Of a stretch of 64,000 nt of DNA, positions 8,645 to 16,211 are shown one piece after another. A program made the position numbers and the translations under genes. How positions within the stretch are numbered: the first letter of the stretch is position 1; every line of letters starts with the position of its first letter. The stretch comes from Fusobacterium ulcerans (lineage in GTDB: Bacteria; Fusobacteriota; Fusobacteriia; Fusobacteriales; Fusobacteriaceae): NCBI RefSeq assembly GCF_003019675.1, contig NZ_CP028105.1:636282-700281 (forward strand). The letters are read 5' to 3'. A model generated the notes under the pieces. The model was not told the DNA's origin and did no database searches. It saw only the letters and a list, made by a program, of their open reading frames with translations.

Positions 8645-9047
8645 CTTTTTTTTGTGATTATTTGGTGAAGAAGTAAAAATAAAAAGAGGCTGAACTTTTT
8701 AGAACAGCCTCAACCTCGGGGAGAGATTTTTTATATAAAATTTTATTATTAGCGTTTCCCTCTTATTGGGAGGGCTCATAAGATTTCTGGGAAAATCTTT
8801 TATTTAATGGGGGTATTAACAATTTTACTAGATTCTTTATTATTTTTTATATCTGATATTTAGACTTCTTTTTTTTCTAAAAAGTTTAAATATTTTTTTA
8901 TTTTTTGTTTTCTCCTCTCTTTTTTATCAGAGAGGAGAACATTTCTTCTGGGGGAGAAAAAATCTTTATTATTTGTTGTTTTATTTCTATGATATTTAGA
9001 CTCTCAGTTGTTAGAAAAAGTTTAAAAGTTTTTTAATTATTTTATTT
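8645..9047. other. Gene-free interval with hairpins and a degenerate direct repeat
   Basis: No ORF is supported here. There is a terminator-like hairpin near 8685-8713 (GAGGCTG with CAGCCTC) and a perfect 10-bp hairpin at 8910-8939. Two imperfect direct repeats lie at about 8831-8902 and 8961-9038, sharing GATATTTAGACT and AAAAAGTTTAAA. It may be the decayed remains of a gene or contain a small RNA; neither can be shown. Confidence 0.45.
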
Positions 9048-9464
9048 TTATTTATTAATTTCATATTTTAATATTTCTCTTGCTAATTCTAAAGCATCTT
9101 CTAAGTGATTTTCAATAATTTTTTGTAATATATCTAAACTTATAGCTTGATAGTCATGAACTGCAATATTTCTAAATCCTCCCATTCCTTGAAGATTTTT
9201 ACTGAGTTCTTTAGAAATAATATTATTTTTTTCTAATATTTGAAATGTTTCTTTGCTGCTTTGAAAAAATCCATATTTATTTATTCTTATTACATGAGTC
9301 GCAAGATCTATCTCTGCTTCACATAATCTCTGAATATTTAAAATTATTGAATCCTGTTTTGTACAATTTTTCAAATTTAATGAATCATTTTCATATTCCT
9401 CATTTACTCTTTTTATACATTTTTTAATTGTTTCAATTTTATTAATTATAATATCATCTTTCAT
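9048..9464 (-). CDS. Solitary HepT-like HEPN ribonuclease toxin
   Basis: 138 residues from the ATG followed by Lys-Asp-Asp; the longer open frame has a hydrophobic, unlikely N-terminus without a ribosome site. The helical HEPN fold carries R98-x4-H103-D-Y105 (FRNIAVHDY), the Rx4-6H nuclease motif of the HepT (DUF86) family. HepT toxins cleave or bind RNA and are normally neutralised by a neighbouring MntA nucleotidyltransferase. No MntA gene lies on either side: there is a 120-base gap to porin 2 upstream and a gene-free stretch downstream. It may therefore be orphaned, or have its antitoxin elsewhere. Confidence 0.75.
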   Translation of the reverse strand: MKDDIIINKIETIKKCIKRVNEEYENDSLNLKNCTKQDSIILNIQRLCEAEIDLATHVIRINKYGFFQSSKETFQILEKNNIISKELSKNLQGMGGFRNIAVHDYQAISLDILQKIIENHLEDALELAREILKYEINK

Positions 9465-9527
9465 AATTCCACACCCCCAAAGAATAATTATTTTCAACAT
9501 AAATATCATAATTATTATATCACAGCT

Positions 9528-9555
9528 AAAAAAAGTGCCCACAAATGTGAGCACT
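9528..9555 (-). terminator. Intrinsic terminator of porin gene 2
   Basis: AGTGCCCACA (9534-9543) pairs with TGTGAGCACT (9546-9555), with T7 following on the minus strand. It is the same hairpin as at 11820-11841. Confidence 0.88.
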
Positions 9556-9585
9556 AAAAATTTTTATTTAATTTTTTAAACCAAA

Positions 9586-10776
9586 CTAGAATGTAGTTCT
9601 GAATCCTGCAAATACAGTTGGCTGCCATCTCCAGTTAGTCGCTGAACTTTCATTTTTTATCGCCCAGTTTCTATACTCAGCACCAGCTGCTACATATACT
9701 TTTACAGATGGTGTTGCTTGATAGTTAAGTTGAACTGTTGGTAATGCATATAGTGAATAAGATTCATTATCTGTTCCTATTCCCTTAGCTAAGACTTTTT
9801 TTCCTGTTAAAGAACTATATGAGTCATTAGCAGCATGATATTCTGCATCATATTTTCCATTACAATAAGGTGTTCCATATTTTTTATTAGATGACCATTC
9901 ATAAGTATCATATCCACCTTCAAAGTTAAAATCAACTGATACTTTTCCATCTGCACTTGTATAAAGGTTTTGAGTATTGTAAAGGAATGCCTCTACTGAT
10001 ACAGTAAAGTTTTTATCATCCATTTTGTTAGTTCCATTAAAAAACTGATCTTTACCATAGAAGTGTTGATCTGCATACACATTAAGTTCAAATGAGAATC
10101 CCCATGGGAACTCGTGCATTGTATATAAATCTACTCCCAATCTATTATCATAATCATCGTCATTTCCCTCTCCCCATACATATTTGTATTTTGGAGCTAC
10201 CATAAAGTTAGTAGTTTTCACAAAATCATTATTGAACATATATTCAGCAAAATTAAATCTTGCTTGGTATTCTACTTCTTGTGCTCCAGCTACATCCTCT
10301 CTATCTCTATAATGAAGTCTTGAAGTTAAATTAACTTTAGAATCTCCAAGATTTCCATGGTTATAGAAATATCTTAATCTTGTGTCTGTTCCATCTTCTC
10401 CATTAGCATGAGTTGAAGTACTATTATATTCTCTTATTCTGTATTCTAAAGCTTGTTTTTCAGTTAAATTAATTTTTCCTTGTAATTGGATTCTTGAATA
10501 GTTATTTGCTCCATTCCAGTTTCCATTTCCAGCAGTTGTTCCATTGGCTGATTTAAATGCATCTTCCTGACCTTCAGTTTCACCATACCATCTGTATTGT
10601 AAATCTACATATCCGTTAGGTCTGAATCCTTCTTCTTTGTCTCTGTAAACGATAACTTCTTTTTCGATTACTTGAACTGGAGCTTCTTCAACAACAACTG
10701 GAGCTGGAACAACTTCTTTTGCAGATGCAGATGCTACAACAAGTAAAGAACCTAGTAAAAGTGCTAATTTTCTCAT
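9586..10776 (-). CDS. FomA-like outer-membrane porin, copy 2
   Basis: 396 residues, the longest of the three porins. The signal peptide and linker are identical to those of copies 1 and 3 up to RPNG; the barrel then diverges, with longer loops (for example around residues 280-320). It ends in NWRWQPTVFAGFRTTF with the terminal Phe for BAM recognition. Start chosen at the ATG after GGGGAGATAATT; the 32 in-frame codons upstream are leader sequence. General-diffusion porin or adhesin role is inferred from FomA. A HEPN gene lies downstream and a zeta toxin pair upstream, all on the same strand but each with separate signals. Confidence 0.88.
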   Translation of the reverse strand: MRKLALLLGSLLVVASASAKEVVPAPVVVEEAPVQVIEKEVIVYRDKEEGFRPNGYVDLQYRWYGETEGQEDAFKSANGTTAGNGNWNGANNYSRIQLQGKINLTEKQALEYRIREYNSTSTHANGEDGTDTRLRYFYNHGNLGDSKVNLTSRLHYRDREDVAGAQEVEYQARFNFAEYMFNNDFVKTTNFMVAPKYKYVWGEGNDDDYDNRLGVDLYTMHEFPWGFSFELNVYADQHFYGKDQFFNGTNKMDDKNFTVSVEAFLYNTQNLYTSADGKVSVDFNFEGGYDTYEWSSNKKYGTPYCNGKYDAEYHAANDSYSSLTGKKVLAKGIGTDNESYSLYALPTVQLNYQATPSVKVYVAAGAEYRNWAIKNESSATNWRWQPTVFAGFRTTF

Positions 10777-10884
10777 AATTATCTCCCCTTTTAAAAAGAT
10801 TTTTTTATACCTTCCCCCTTGCTTCCAAGGAGTTAGATTTCCCATTACCAATGGGTAGGGGAGGGTTGACAAATCTTTATATCA
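10777..10884 (-). promoter_or_regulatory. Promoter and structured leader of porin 2
   Basis: An extended -10 (TGATATAAA, 10876-10884) without a clear -35 box lies about 95 bases before the ATG. The leader carries a CCCATT/AATGGG hairpin (10841-10855), a second hairpin with GAAG loop (10815-10832) and G-rich sites at 10811-10818 and 10782-10788 (ribosome site). Confidence 0.6.
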
Positions 10885-10887
10885 GAA

Positions 10888-10940
10888 CCCCAATAAAAGA
10901 GGATAGAAAAAGGATAGACATACCCCCTTTTAGTAGACAA
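10888..10940 (-). promoter_or_regulatory. Conserved upstream box of the porin genes, copy 2
   Basis: Same 53-base box as at 8592 and 13070, ending just before the extended -10. Two TCTATCC repeats 11 bases apart would sit near positions -20 to -50, where an activator could replace the missing -35 box. Confidence 0.6.
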
Positions 10941-10989
10941 AAAAATATTTCAAAAAATTAAAAAAGTTCACTGTAAAAAGCAAACTTTT

Positions 10990-11556
10990 TCAAATATATT
11001 TAATTATATTTTCCAGCCATTCAGGAATATTTTCATTCCATATGATATCACCATTTTCTACAAGAAGACACTCTCTTATATATTCGCTATTATCATATAC
11101 AGTTATTTTATCACATATCTTAAAAACTTTTTTTAGATTTTCAAATGATTCAACATATCTTTTTTCTATGTCTTTATCTGGTATTCCATGACCACCATTT
11201 CTTACTCTTATTCTTACTCTTTCTTTTGCAATTTCTACATTTTTTACTCCAATATAGTGAAGATATATTTTAAAACCTTTTTCTTTAGCTTTTAAAATTC
11301 CTTTTAAAACAGTATTCCCTGTTAAAGTAGTCTCTTGATTAAAAGAAATTCCTTTTTCTATAAATTCATTTCTCCATTGAATTCCAATTCTAGCAGCTTT
11401 TATCTGATCAGATGAGTTTTTCCATTCTCCAATCTCTTTTACTATTTCATCAGTATTGATTCTTTTTCCTAAATCATTATTCTTTATTATTTCAATATTA
11501 TATAAAGTTGATTTTCCAGCTCCATTTACTCCTGCAAAAATAGTATATACCTTCAT
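10990..11556 (-). CDS. Zeta-toxin-like P-loop kinase
   Basis: 188 residues. A P-loop (GVNGAGKST, residues 9-17) opens a single kinase-like domain. NTDEI near 40, QETTL near 75 and the NGGHGIP...RY segment near 120-130 are shared with zeta/PezT-type toxins. These phosphorylate UDP-N-acetylglucosamine or nucleotide-like substrates. It follows a 57-aa gene after one base, a typical antitoxin-toxin layout. The antitoxin is not a recognisable epsilon, so the pair is called from layout plus the P-loop protein. Confidence 0.75.
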   Translation of the reverse strand: MKVYTIFAGVNGAGKSTLYNIEIIKNNDLGKRINTDEIVKEIGEWKNSSDQIKAARIGIQWRNEFIEKGISFNQETTLTGNTVLKGILKAKEKGFKIYLHYIGVKNVEIAKERVRIRVRNGGHGIPDKDIEKRYVESFENLKKVFKICDKITVYDNSEYIRECLLVENGDIIWNENIPEWLENIIKYI

Positions 11557-11557
11557 A

Positions 11558-11731
11558 TTAATATATTCCTTCTTCTATAATCTTCTTCTGCTCTTCTTGA
11601 AGTAAAAAGTTTCTTGCATTAAAGTAAAATTCCTTTTCTTCTTTTGTTTTAGCTGATTTTATCAATTCAAAGTACTCATCTATTTTTAAAGTTTTAAAAT
11701 ATTCATATATATTTACATTTTTTATTTCCAT
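11558..11731 (-). CDS. Small protein, candidate antitoxin of the zeta-like toxin
   Basis: 57 residues from the ATG with GGAGG 8 bases upstream; two earlier in-frame ATGs lack such a site. The protein is acidic and helical, rich in Lys/Glu/Tyr, with no motif I know. Its stop is separated by one base from the start of the zeta-like gene, so translation is probably coupled. Assigned as antitoxin only from its position and size. Confidence 0.6.
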   Translation of the reverse strand: MEIKNVNIYEYFKTLKIDEYFELIKSAKTKEEKEFYFNARNFLLQEEQKKIIEEGIY

Positions 11732-11813
11732 AATTATGACCTCCATTATTATAGTCTTATTATATATGTTACCCTTTTTTTCAAATAAAATCAATTAATA
11801 TTTATCTATAAGC

Positions 11814-11841
11814 AAAAAAAGTGCCCACAAATGTGAGCACT
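11814..11841 (-). terminator. Intrinsic terminator of porin gene 3
   Basis: AGTGCCCACA (11820-11829) pairs with TGTGAGCACT (11832-11841), T run on the minus strand. Matches the terminator of porin 2 exactly in the stem. Confidence 0.88.
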
Positions 11842-11872
11842 AAAAATTTATTATTTAATTTTTTAAATTTGA

Positions 11873-12958
11873 CTAGAATGAAGTTCTGAATCCAGCACCA
11901 ACATATGGTTGCCATCTCCAGTTAGAAGCTGTGTTCTCAGTAGTGTTAGTCCAGTTTCTATATTCTCCTCCAACATATCCATAAACTTTTACAGATGGAG
12001 TTGCTTGGTAAGAAACAGTTACAGTAGTATCAATATACGCTTCATAGTTTGCATCATCGTATCTTGTAGCTTCGTCTCTAGCATCTAAAGCATATCCATA
12101 TATATCTTCACTATGCCATTCATAAGTATCGTATCCTCCAGCTGATTTCCAATCTACAGACACTTTATCATTAGCATATAGATTCATTCCATGATATAAA
12201 TAAGCTCCAACTTGTATTCTGAAATCATCATCAACAGTATCGTTTTTCTTAGTTCCAACTCTTTGATCTTGTCCATACATATTGTATTCAAGTCCATCAA
12301 TTTCTAATTGAGTACTGAATCCCCATGGTAATTGATGCTCAATATTTACATATAATCCAAATCTATTAACATATGCATCATTATTAGATGACCATTCATA
12401 AGTATATCTAGGTGCTACTGTAAAGTCAGTAGTTTTTATATAATCATTGCTGAACATATATTCAACAAAATTAAATGCCGCAAAATATTGGATTTTTTGA
12501 GTTCCAGTATATCCATCTTCATACCATACTCTTGAATTAAAATTAACTTTAGAATCTCCAAGATATCCATGATCATATGCATATCTTAATCTTGTTTGAG
12601 TTCCCATATCATTTTTTTCAGTTTCTGATGCATTCCAATCATGTCTAGTTCTTACTCTGAAATATAATGATTGATTTTCTGTCATATTAAGATTTCCAAC
12701 TAATTGAGTTTGTGAATAATCTTGTCTAGTATGCCAATCAGCATAATCATGATTTTCAGTTTTTCCCATAAATTTTAATGAAAGATCAACATACCCGTTA
12801 GGTCTGAATCCTTCTTCTTTGTCTCTGTAAACGATAACTTCTTTTTCGATTACTTGAACTGGAGCTTCTTCAACAACAACTGGAGCTGGAACAACTTCTT
12901 TTGCAGATGCAGATGCTACAACAAGTAAAGAACCTAGTAAAAGTGCTAATTTTCTCAT
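11873..12958 (-). CDS. FomA-like outer-membrane porin, copy 3
   Basis: 361 residues. Signal peptide, linker and RPNGYVDL are shared with copy 2. The barrel then diverges and ends in NWRWQPYVGAGFRTSF with a terminal Phe. The strand pattern (alternating aromatic residues, acidic loops) is that of FomA. Start and ribosome site are as in copies 1 and 2. Its 5' block is identical to that of copy 2, so the two promoters should respond alike. The adjacent trkA gene is divergent, with its own promoter. Confidence 0.88.
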   Translation of the reverse strand: MRKLALLLGSLLVVASASAKEVVPAPVVVEEAPVQVIEKEVIVYRDKEEGFRPNGYVDLSLKFMGKTENHDYADWHTRQDYSQTQLVGNLNMTENQSLYFRVRTRHDWNASETEKNDMGTQTRLRYAYDHGYLGDSKVNFNSRVWYEDGYTGTQKIQYFAAFNFVEYMFSNDYIKTTDFTVAPRYTYEWSSNNDAYVNRFGLYVNIEHQLPWGFSTQLEIDGLEYNMYGQDQRVGTKKNDTVDDDFRIQVGAYLYHGMNLYANDKVSVDWKSAGGYDTYEWHSEDIYGYALDARDEATRYDDANYEAYIDTTVTVSYQATPSVKVYGYVGGEYRNWTNTTENTASNWRWQPYVGAGFRTSF

Positions 12959-13066
12959 AATTATCTCCCCTTTTAAAAAGATTTTTTTATACCTTCCCCC
13001 TTGCTTCCAAGGAGTTAGATTTCCCATTACCAATGGGTAGGGGAGGGTTGACAAATCTTTATATCA
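12959..13066 (-). promoter_or_regulatory. Promoter and structured leader of porin 3
   Basis: Same arrangement as porin 2: extended -10 (13058-13066), hairpins at 13023-13037 and 12997-13014, G-rich sites at 12993-13000 and 12964-12970. Confidence 0.6.
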
Positions 13067-13069
13067 GAA

Positions 13070-13122
13070 CCCCAATAAAAGAGGATAGAAAAAGGATAGA
13101 CATACCCCCTTTTAGTAGACAA
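13070..13122 (-). promoter_or_regulatory. Conserved upstream box of the porin genes, copy 3
   Basis: Third copy of the 53-base box with the 11-base-spaced TCTATCC direct repeats, 112 bases before the porin 3 start. Confidence 0.6.
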
Positions 13123-13196
13123 CTTTTTTTTGCAAGTAATTTACAAAGAGGATGGCATAAAAAGAAATTTCCCCCTTTATTTTATATTTTTTAATT

Positions 13197-13225
13197 TTGG
13201 AAACATATGAATCTTGTGCTATAAT
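13197..13225 (+). promoter_or_regulatory. Predicted promoter of trkA-trkH
   Basis: TTGGAA (13197-13202) and TATAAT (13220-13225) are 17 bases apart, with an extended -10 TGC directly before TATAAT; about 50 bases upstream of trkA. Confidence 0.7.
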
Positions 13226-13275
13226 TATCTCATACTAAAAATTAATATAATTATATTTTTAAATAGGAGTATGGT

Positions 13276-14631
13276 ATGAAAATTACGATTGTTGGTGCAG
13301 GAAAAATAGGGGAACTGCTCTGCAAAGACCTTGCTATAGAAGGAAATGATATAACGCTTATTGAAGAGGATCCAAAAATATTAGACAGAATTCTTTCATC
13401 TTCTGATATTATGGGATTAGTTGGAAACGGAGCTAACTGTGAAGTATTAAGAGAAGCTTCTGTAGAGACAGCAGATATTTTTATAGCTGTTACACATTCT
13501 GATGAGATCAATATTATTTCATCAGTAATAGCAAAAAAAATGGGAGCACAATATACAATAGCCAGAGTCAGAAATCCTGAATATTCTTCTCAAATGAAAT
13601 TTATGAGTGATTCTTTAGGAATAGATATAATGCTGAATCCTGAAGCAGAAGCTGCTTATTTTATAGCTAGAAATCTAGAATTTCCTAATGCTTTAAATGT
13701 TGAAACTTTTGCTGGAAATAAAGTGAATCTTGTAGAAGTTCTTGTAGAAAAAGATACCTATTTAGATGGAATAAAGTTAGTAGAATTTAAAAATAAATAT
13801 TTTGCAAGTATTTTAGTCTGTATTGTAAAAAGAGGACAGGAAGTGTATATTCCAACAGGTAATTTTATCTTACAGGCTGGAGACAGAATCTATGTAACTG
13901 GCATTCAAAGTGAACTTTCTAAATTTTACAAGTCTCTTGGACATAAAGAAGAGCGTATAAAATCTGTTGTTATAATTGGTGGTGGGCGTATTACTTACTA
14001 CTTAACAGAGATACTTTTAGAAAGAATGATGGATGTAAAAATAATTGAAATTGACGAAGAAAAAGCTCAAGAATTGAGCGGTATATATGAAAACGCTGTT
14101 GTAGTTCATGGAGATGGAACTGACAGTGAACTTCTTGATGAAGAAAGATTTGGTGAATATGATGCCTGTGTATCTCTTACTGGGATAGATGAAGAAAATA
14201 TTATTCTCTCTATGTATGCCAATAAATTAGGAATCAAAAAAACTATTACAAAAATAAATGGTATATCTCTATTTAATGTTCTGGAGCTTGTAGGTCTCCA
14301 ATCTATTGTTACTCCTAAAAAAATAATTGCTGACTATATAGTAAGAATAGTCAGATCATTGGTAAGTTCTCAAGGAGAAAATATTGAAACACTTTACAGA
14401 CTTGTGGACAACAATGTTGAAGCTATTGAATTTAAAGTTCCTGAAAACAGTAATGTTATTAATATCCCATTGAAAGATTTGGATATAAAAGATAATCTTC
14501 TTATTGCCTATATTCTAAGAAAAGGTCAGCTGATATTCCCTGGAGGGCTTGATGTATTAAAACCTCAGGACAGAGTCATTATTGTTACTACTGAAAAATT
14601 CTTAGATGATATCAATAAAATACTAAAGTAA
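13276..14631 (+). CDS. trkA: Trk potassium uptake regulatory subunit TrkA
   Basis: 451 residues made of two RCK units. Each has a Rossmann NAD-binding TrkA_N domain (first GAGKIG at residues 7-12, second IIGGGRI near residue 238) followed by a TrkA_C domain. This is the full-length double-RCK form that assembles as a ring on the cytoplasmic side of TrkH and gates K+ flow by nucleotide binding. Ribosome site AGGAG precedes ATG. trkH follows after 13 bases, so both are one operon from the promoter at 13197. Confidence 0.93.
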   Translation: MKITIVGAGKIGELLCKDLAIEGNDITLIEEDPKILDRILSSSDIMGLVGNGANCEVLREASVETADIFIAVTHSDEINIISSVIAKKMGAQYTIARVRNPEYSSQMKFMSDSLGIDIMLNPEAEAAYFIARNLEFPNALNVETFAGNKVNLVEVLVEKDTYLDGIKLVEFKNKYFASILVCIVKRGQEVYIPTGNFILQAGDRIYVTGIQSELSKFYKSLGHKEERIKSVVIIGGGRITYYLTEILLERMMDVKIIEIDEEKAQELSGIYENAVVVHGDGTDSELLDEERFGEYDACVSLTGIDEENIILSMYANKLGIKKTITKINGISLFNVLELVGLQSIVTPKKIIADYIVRIVRSLVSSQGENIETLYRLVDNNVEAIEFKVPENSNVINIPLKDLDIKDNLLIAYILRKGQLIFPGGLDVLKPQDRVIIVTTEKFLDDINKILK

Positions 14632-14644
14632 TGGGGAATGAAAT

Positions 14645-16096
14645 ATGAATAATAAAATGGTTAGATATGTAATTGGGCATATTCTAAAAATAGAAACTGG
14701 ATTTATGCTGATTCCATTGGCATTAAGTTTTTTTTATCATGAAGATATTATAGTCAAAAAAGCTTATTTTTTCACAATAATATTACTTTTATTTTCCAGT
14801 ATCCTTATTTCTAAGAAAGTTCCTGAAAATCAAAAGATTTATGCTAAAGAAGGACTCGTTATAGTATCAGCTTCATGGATAGCCTTGTCACTCTTTGGTG
14901 CTCTTCCTTTTGTATTCAGTAAAAGAATACCTTCTTTTATAGATGCTTTTTTTGAAATAGTAAGTGGTTTTACTACAACAGGAGCCAGCATATTAACTAA
15001 TGTTGAAGCTCTGGAAAAATCTCTCCTATTTTGGAGAAGTTTTACACATCTTGTAGGAGGAATGGGTGTACTGGTTCTAGCACTAGCTATACTGCCTAAA
15101 AATAATAACCAGTCTCTTCACATAATGAAAGCTGAAGTCCCTGGTCCTACATTTGGTAAATTAGTTGCAAAAATGTCTTATAATTCAAGAATTCTTTACA
15201 TGATATATATTTTTATCACCATTGTTATTACTATATTGTTGAAGCTTGGTGGTATGCCTCTCTTTGATGCTGTGGTTCATGCTTTCGGTACAGTAGGAAC
15301 TGGAGGATTCGGAATAAAAAACAGCAGTATTGCTTATTATCACAGCTCATATATTGATTATGTTCTTGGAATAGGAATGCTTCTATGTGGTATGAATTTT
15401 AACCTTTTCTATGCTTTGCTTTTAAAAAACTATAAGCAAGTATTCAAAAATGAAGAATTAAAATATTATTGCGGTATAGTTGCAATAGCTATAATTGCTA
15501 TTTCAGTAAATATATCATCTTCATATACAAGTATCAGCCGTTTATTTAGAGATGTATTTTTCACTGTTTCATCAGTAATTACTACAACAGGATATTCTAC
15601 TGTGGATTTTGATACATGGCCTGTATTTTCTAAAACAGTTCTTCTCCTTCTTATGTTTGTAGGTGGATGTGCTGGTTCTACGGCTGGAGGATTAAAGGTT
15701 TCAAGAATAGCAATACTTTTTAAAACAGTTGTTGGAGAATTTAAAAAAATAGGTACTCCCAATAGAGTTACAAATATAAAGATGGATAATAAAGTTATTA
15801 CAAAAGAACTATCTAGTGGAATAAGTACTTATTTAATGTTGTATATCACTATATTCCTGATAGCTATTTTATTTGTAGCCTGGGATTCTCCCGATTTTCT
15901 ATCTGCTTTCAGTGCTGTTGCCGCCACATTTAACAACATAGGGCCAGGAATGGGAATAGTTGGACCAACTTCCAATTATGCATCTTTCTCTGCTATCAAT
16001 AAAGTTATATTGTCTCTGGTAATGCTTTTAGGAAGACTGGAAATTTTCCCTATATTAATACTTTTTTCACCTAGTTTATATGGAAAATCTAATTAG
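14645..16096 (+). CDS. trkH: Trk potassium uptake channel subunit TrkH
   Basis: 483 residues, all membrane-spanning, with four M1-P-M2 repeats. Their filter segments can be seen in order: FTTTGAS (about 110), GTVGTGGFG (about 220), ITTTGYS (about 315) and NNIGPGMG (about 435). Together these form the K+ pore that TrkA regulates. Length is normal for TrkH/KtrB. Ends with an intrinsic terminator. Confidence 0.93.
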   Translation: MNNKMVRYVIGHILKIETGFMLIPLALSFFYHEDIIVKKAYFFTIILLLFSSILISKKVPENQKIYAKEGLVIVSASWIALSLFGALPFVFSKRIPSFIDAFFEIVSGFTTTGASILTNVEALEKSLLFWRSFTHLVGGMGVLVLALAILPKNNNQSLHIMKAEVPGPTFGKLVAKMSYNSRILYMIYIFITIVITILLKLGGMPLFDAVVHAFGTVGTGGFGIKNSSIAYYHSSYIDYVLGIGMLLCGMNFNLFYALLLKNYKQVFKNEELKYYCGIVAIAIIAISVNISSSYTSISRLFRDVFFTVSSVITTTGYSTVDFDTWPVFSKTVLLLLMFVGGCAGSTAGGLKVSRIAILFKTVVGEFKKIGTPNRVTNIKMDNKVITKELSSGISTYLMLYITIFLIAILFVAWDSPDFLSAFSAVAATFNNIGPGMGIVGPTSNYASFSAINKVILSLVMLLGRLEIFPILILFSPSLYGKSN

Positions 16097-16109
16097 AATA
16101 AAATAACTT

Positions 16110-16148
16110 AAAGCTGGCTGGAAATTTTCTTTCTTGTCAGCTTTTTTA
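16110..16148 (+). terminator. Intrinsic terminator of trkAH
   Basis: AAAGCTGGC (16110-16118) pairs with GTCAGCTTT (16136-16144, one G-T pair) followed by T residues. Confidence 0.8.
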
Positions 16149-16159
16149 AAATAAAAAGA

Positions 16160-16194
16160 GGCTGTGTAAATTAGTTTATCACTAACTTGCAGCA
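16160..16194 (-). terminator. Possible terminator of the lipoprotein SBP gene
   Basis: Imperfect stem on the minus strand (GCTG with CAGC, TTAGT with ACTAA) followed by CTCTTTTT. Weaker than the other terminators here. Confidence 0.4.
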
Positions 16195-16211
16195 ACCCCA
16201 TTTCTCTTTTC

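Larger units (their letters stand above)
10613..10940. repeat. Porin 5' identity block, copy 2
   Basis: 328 bases covering upstream box, promoter, leader, signal peptide and linker. They appear base-for-base identical to 12795-13122, including synonymous sites, while the barrel coding regions differ strongly. This points to recent gene conversion or duplication limited to the 5' module. Confidence 0.85.
12795..13122. repeat. Porin 5' identity block, copy 3
   Basis: 328 bases identical by eye to 10613-10940; shares 241 bases of leader and signal-peptide sequence with 8250-8490. Confidence 0.85.

Noticed and set aside
10777-10872. 32-codon N-terminal extension of porin genes starting at an upstream ATG
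   Set aside because: The extension is the structured leader with two hairpins; a strong ribosome site precedes the downstream ATG, which opens a proper signal peptide.
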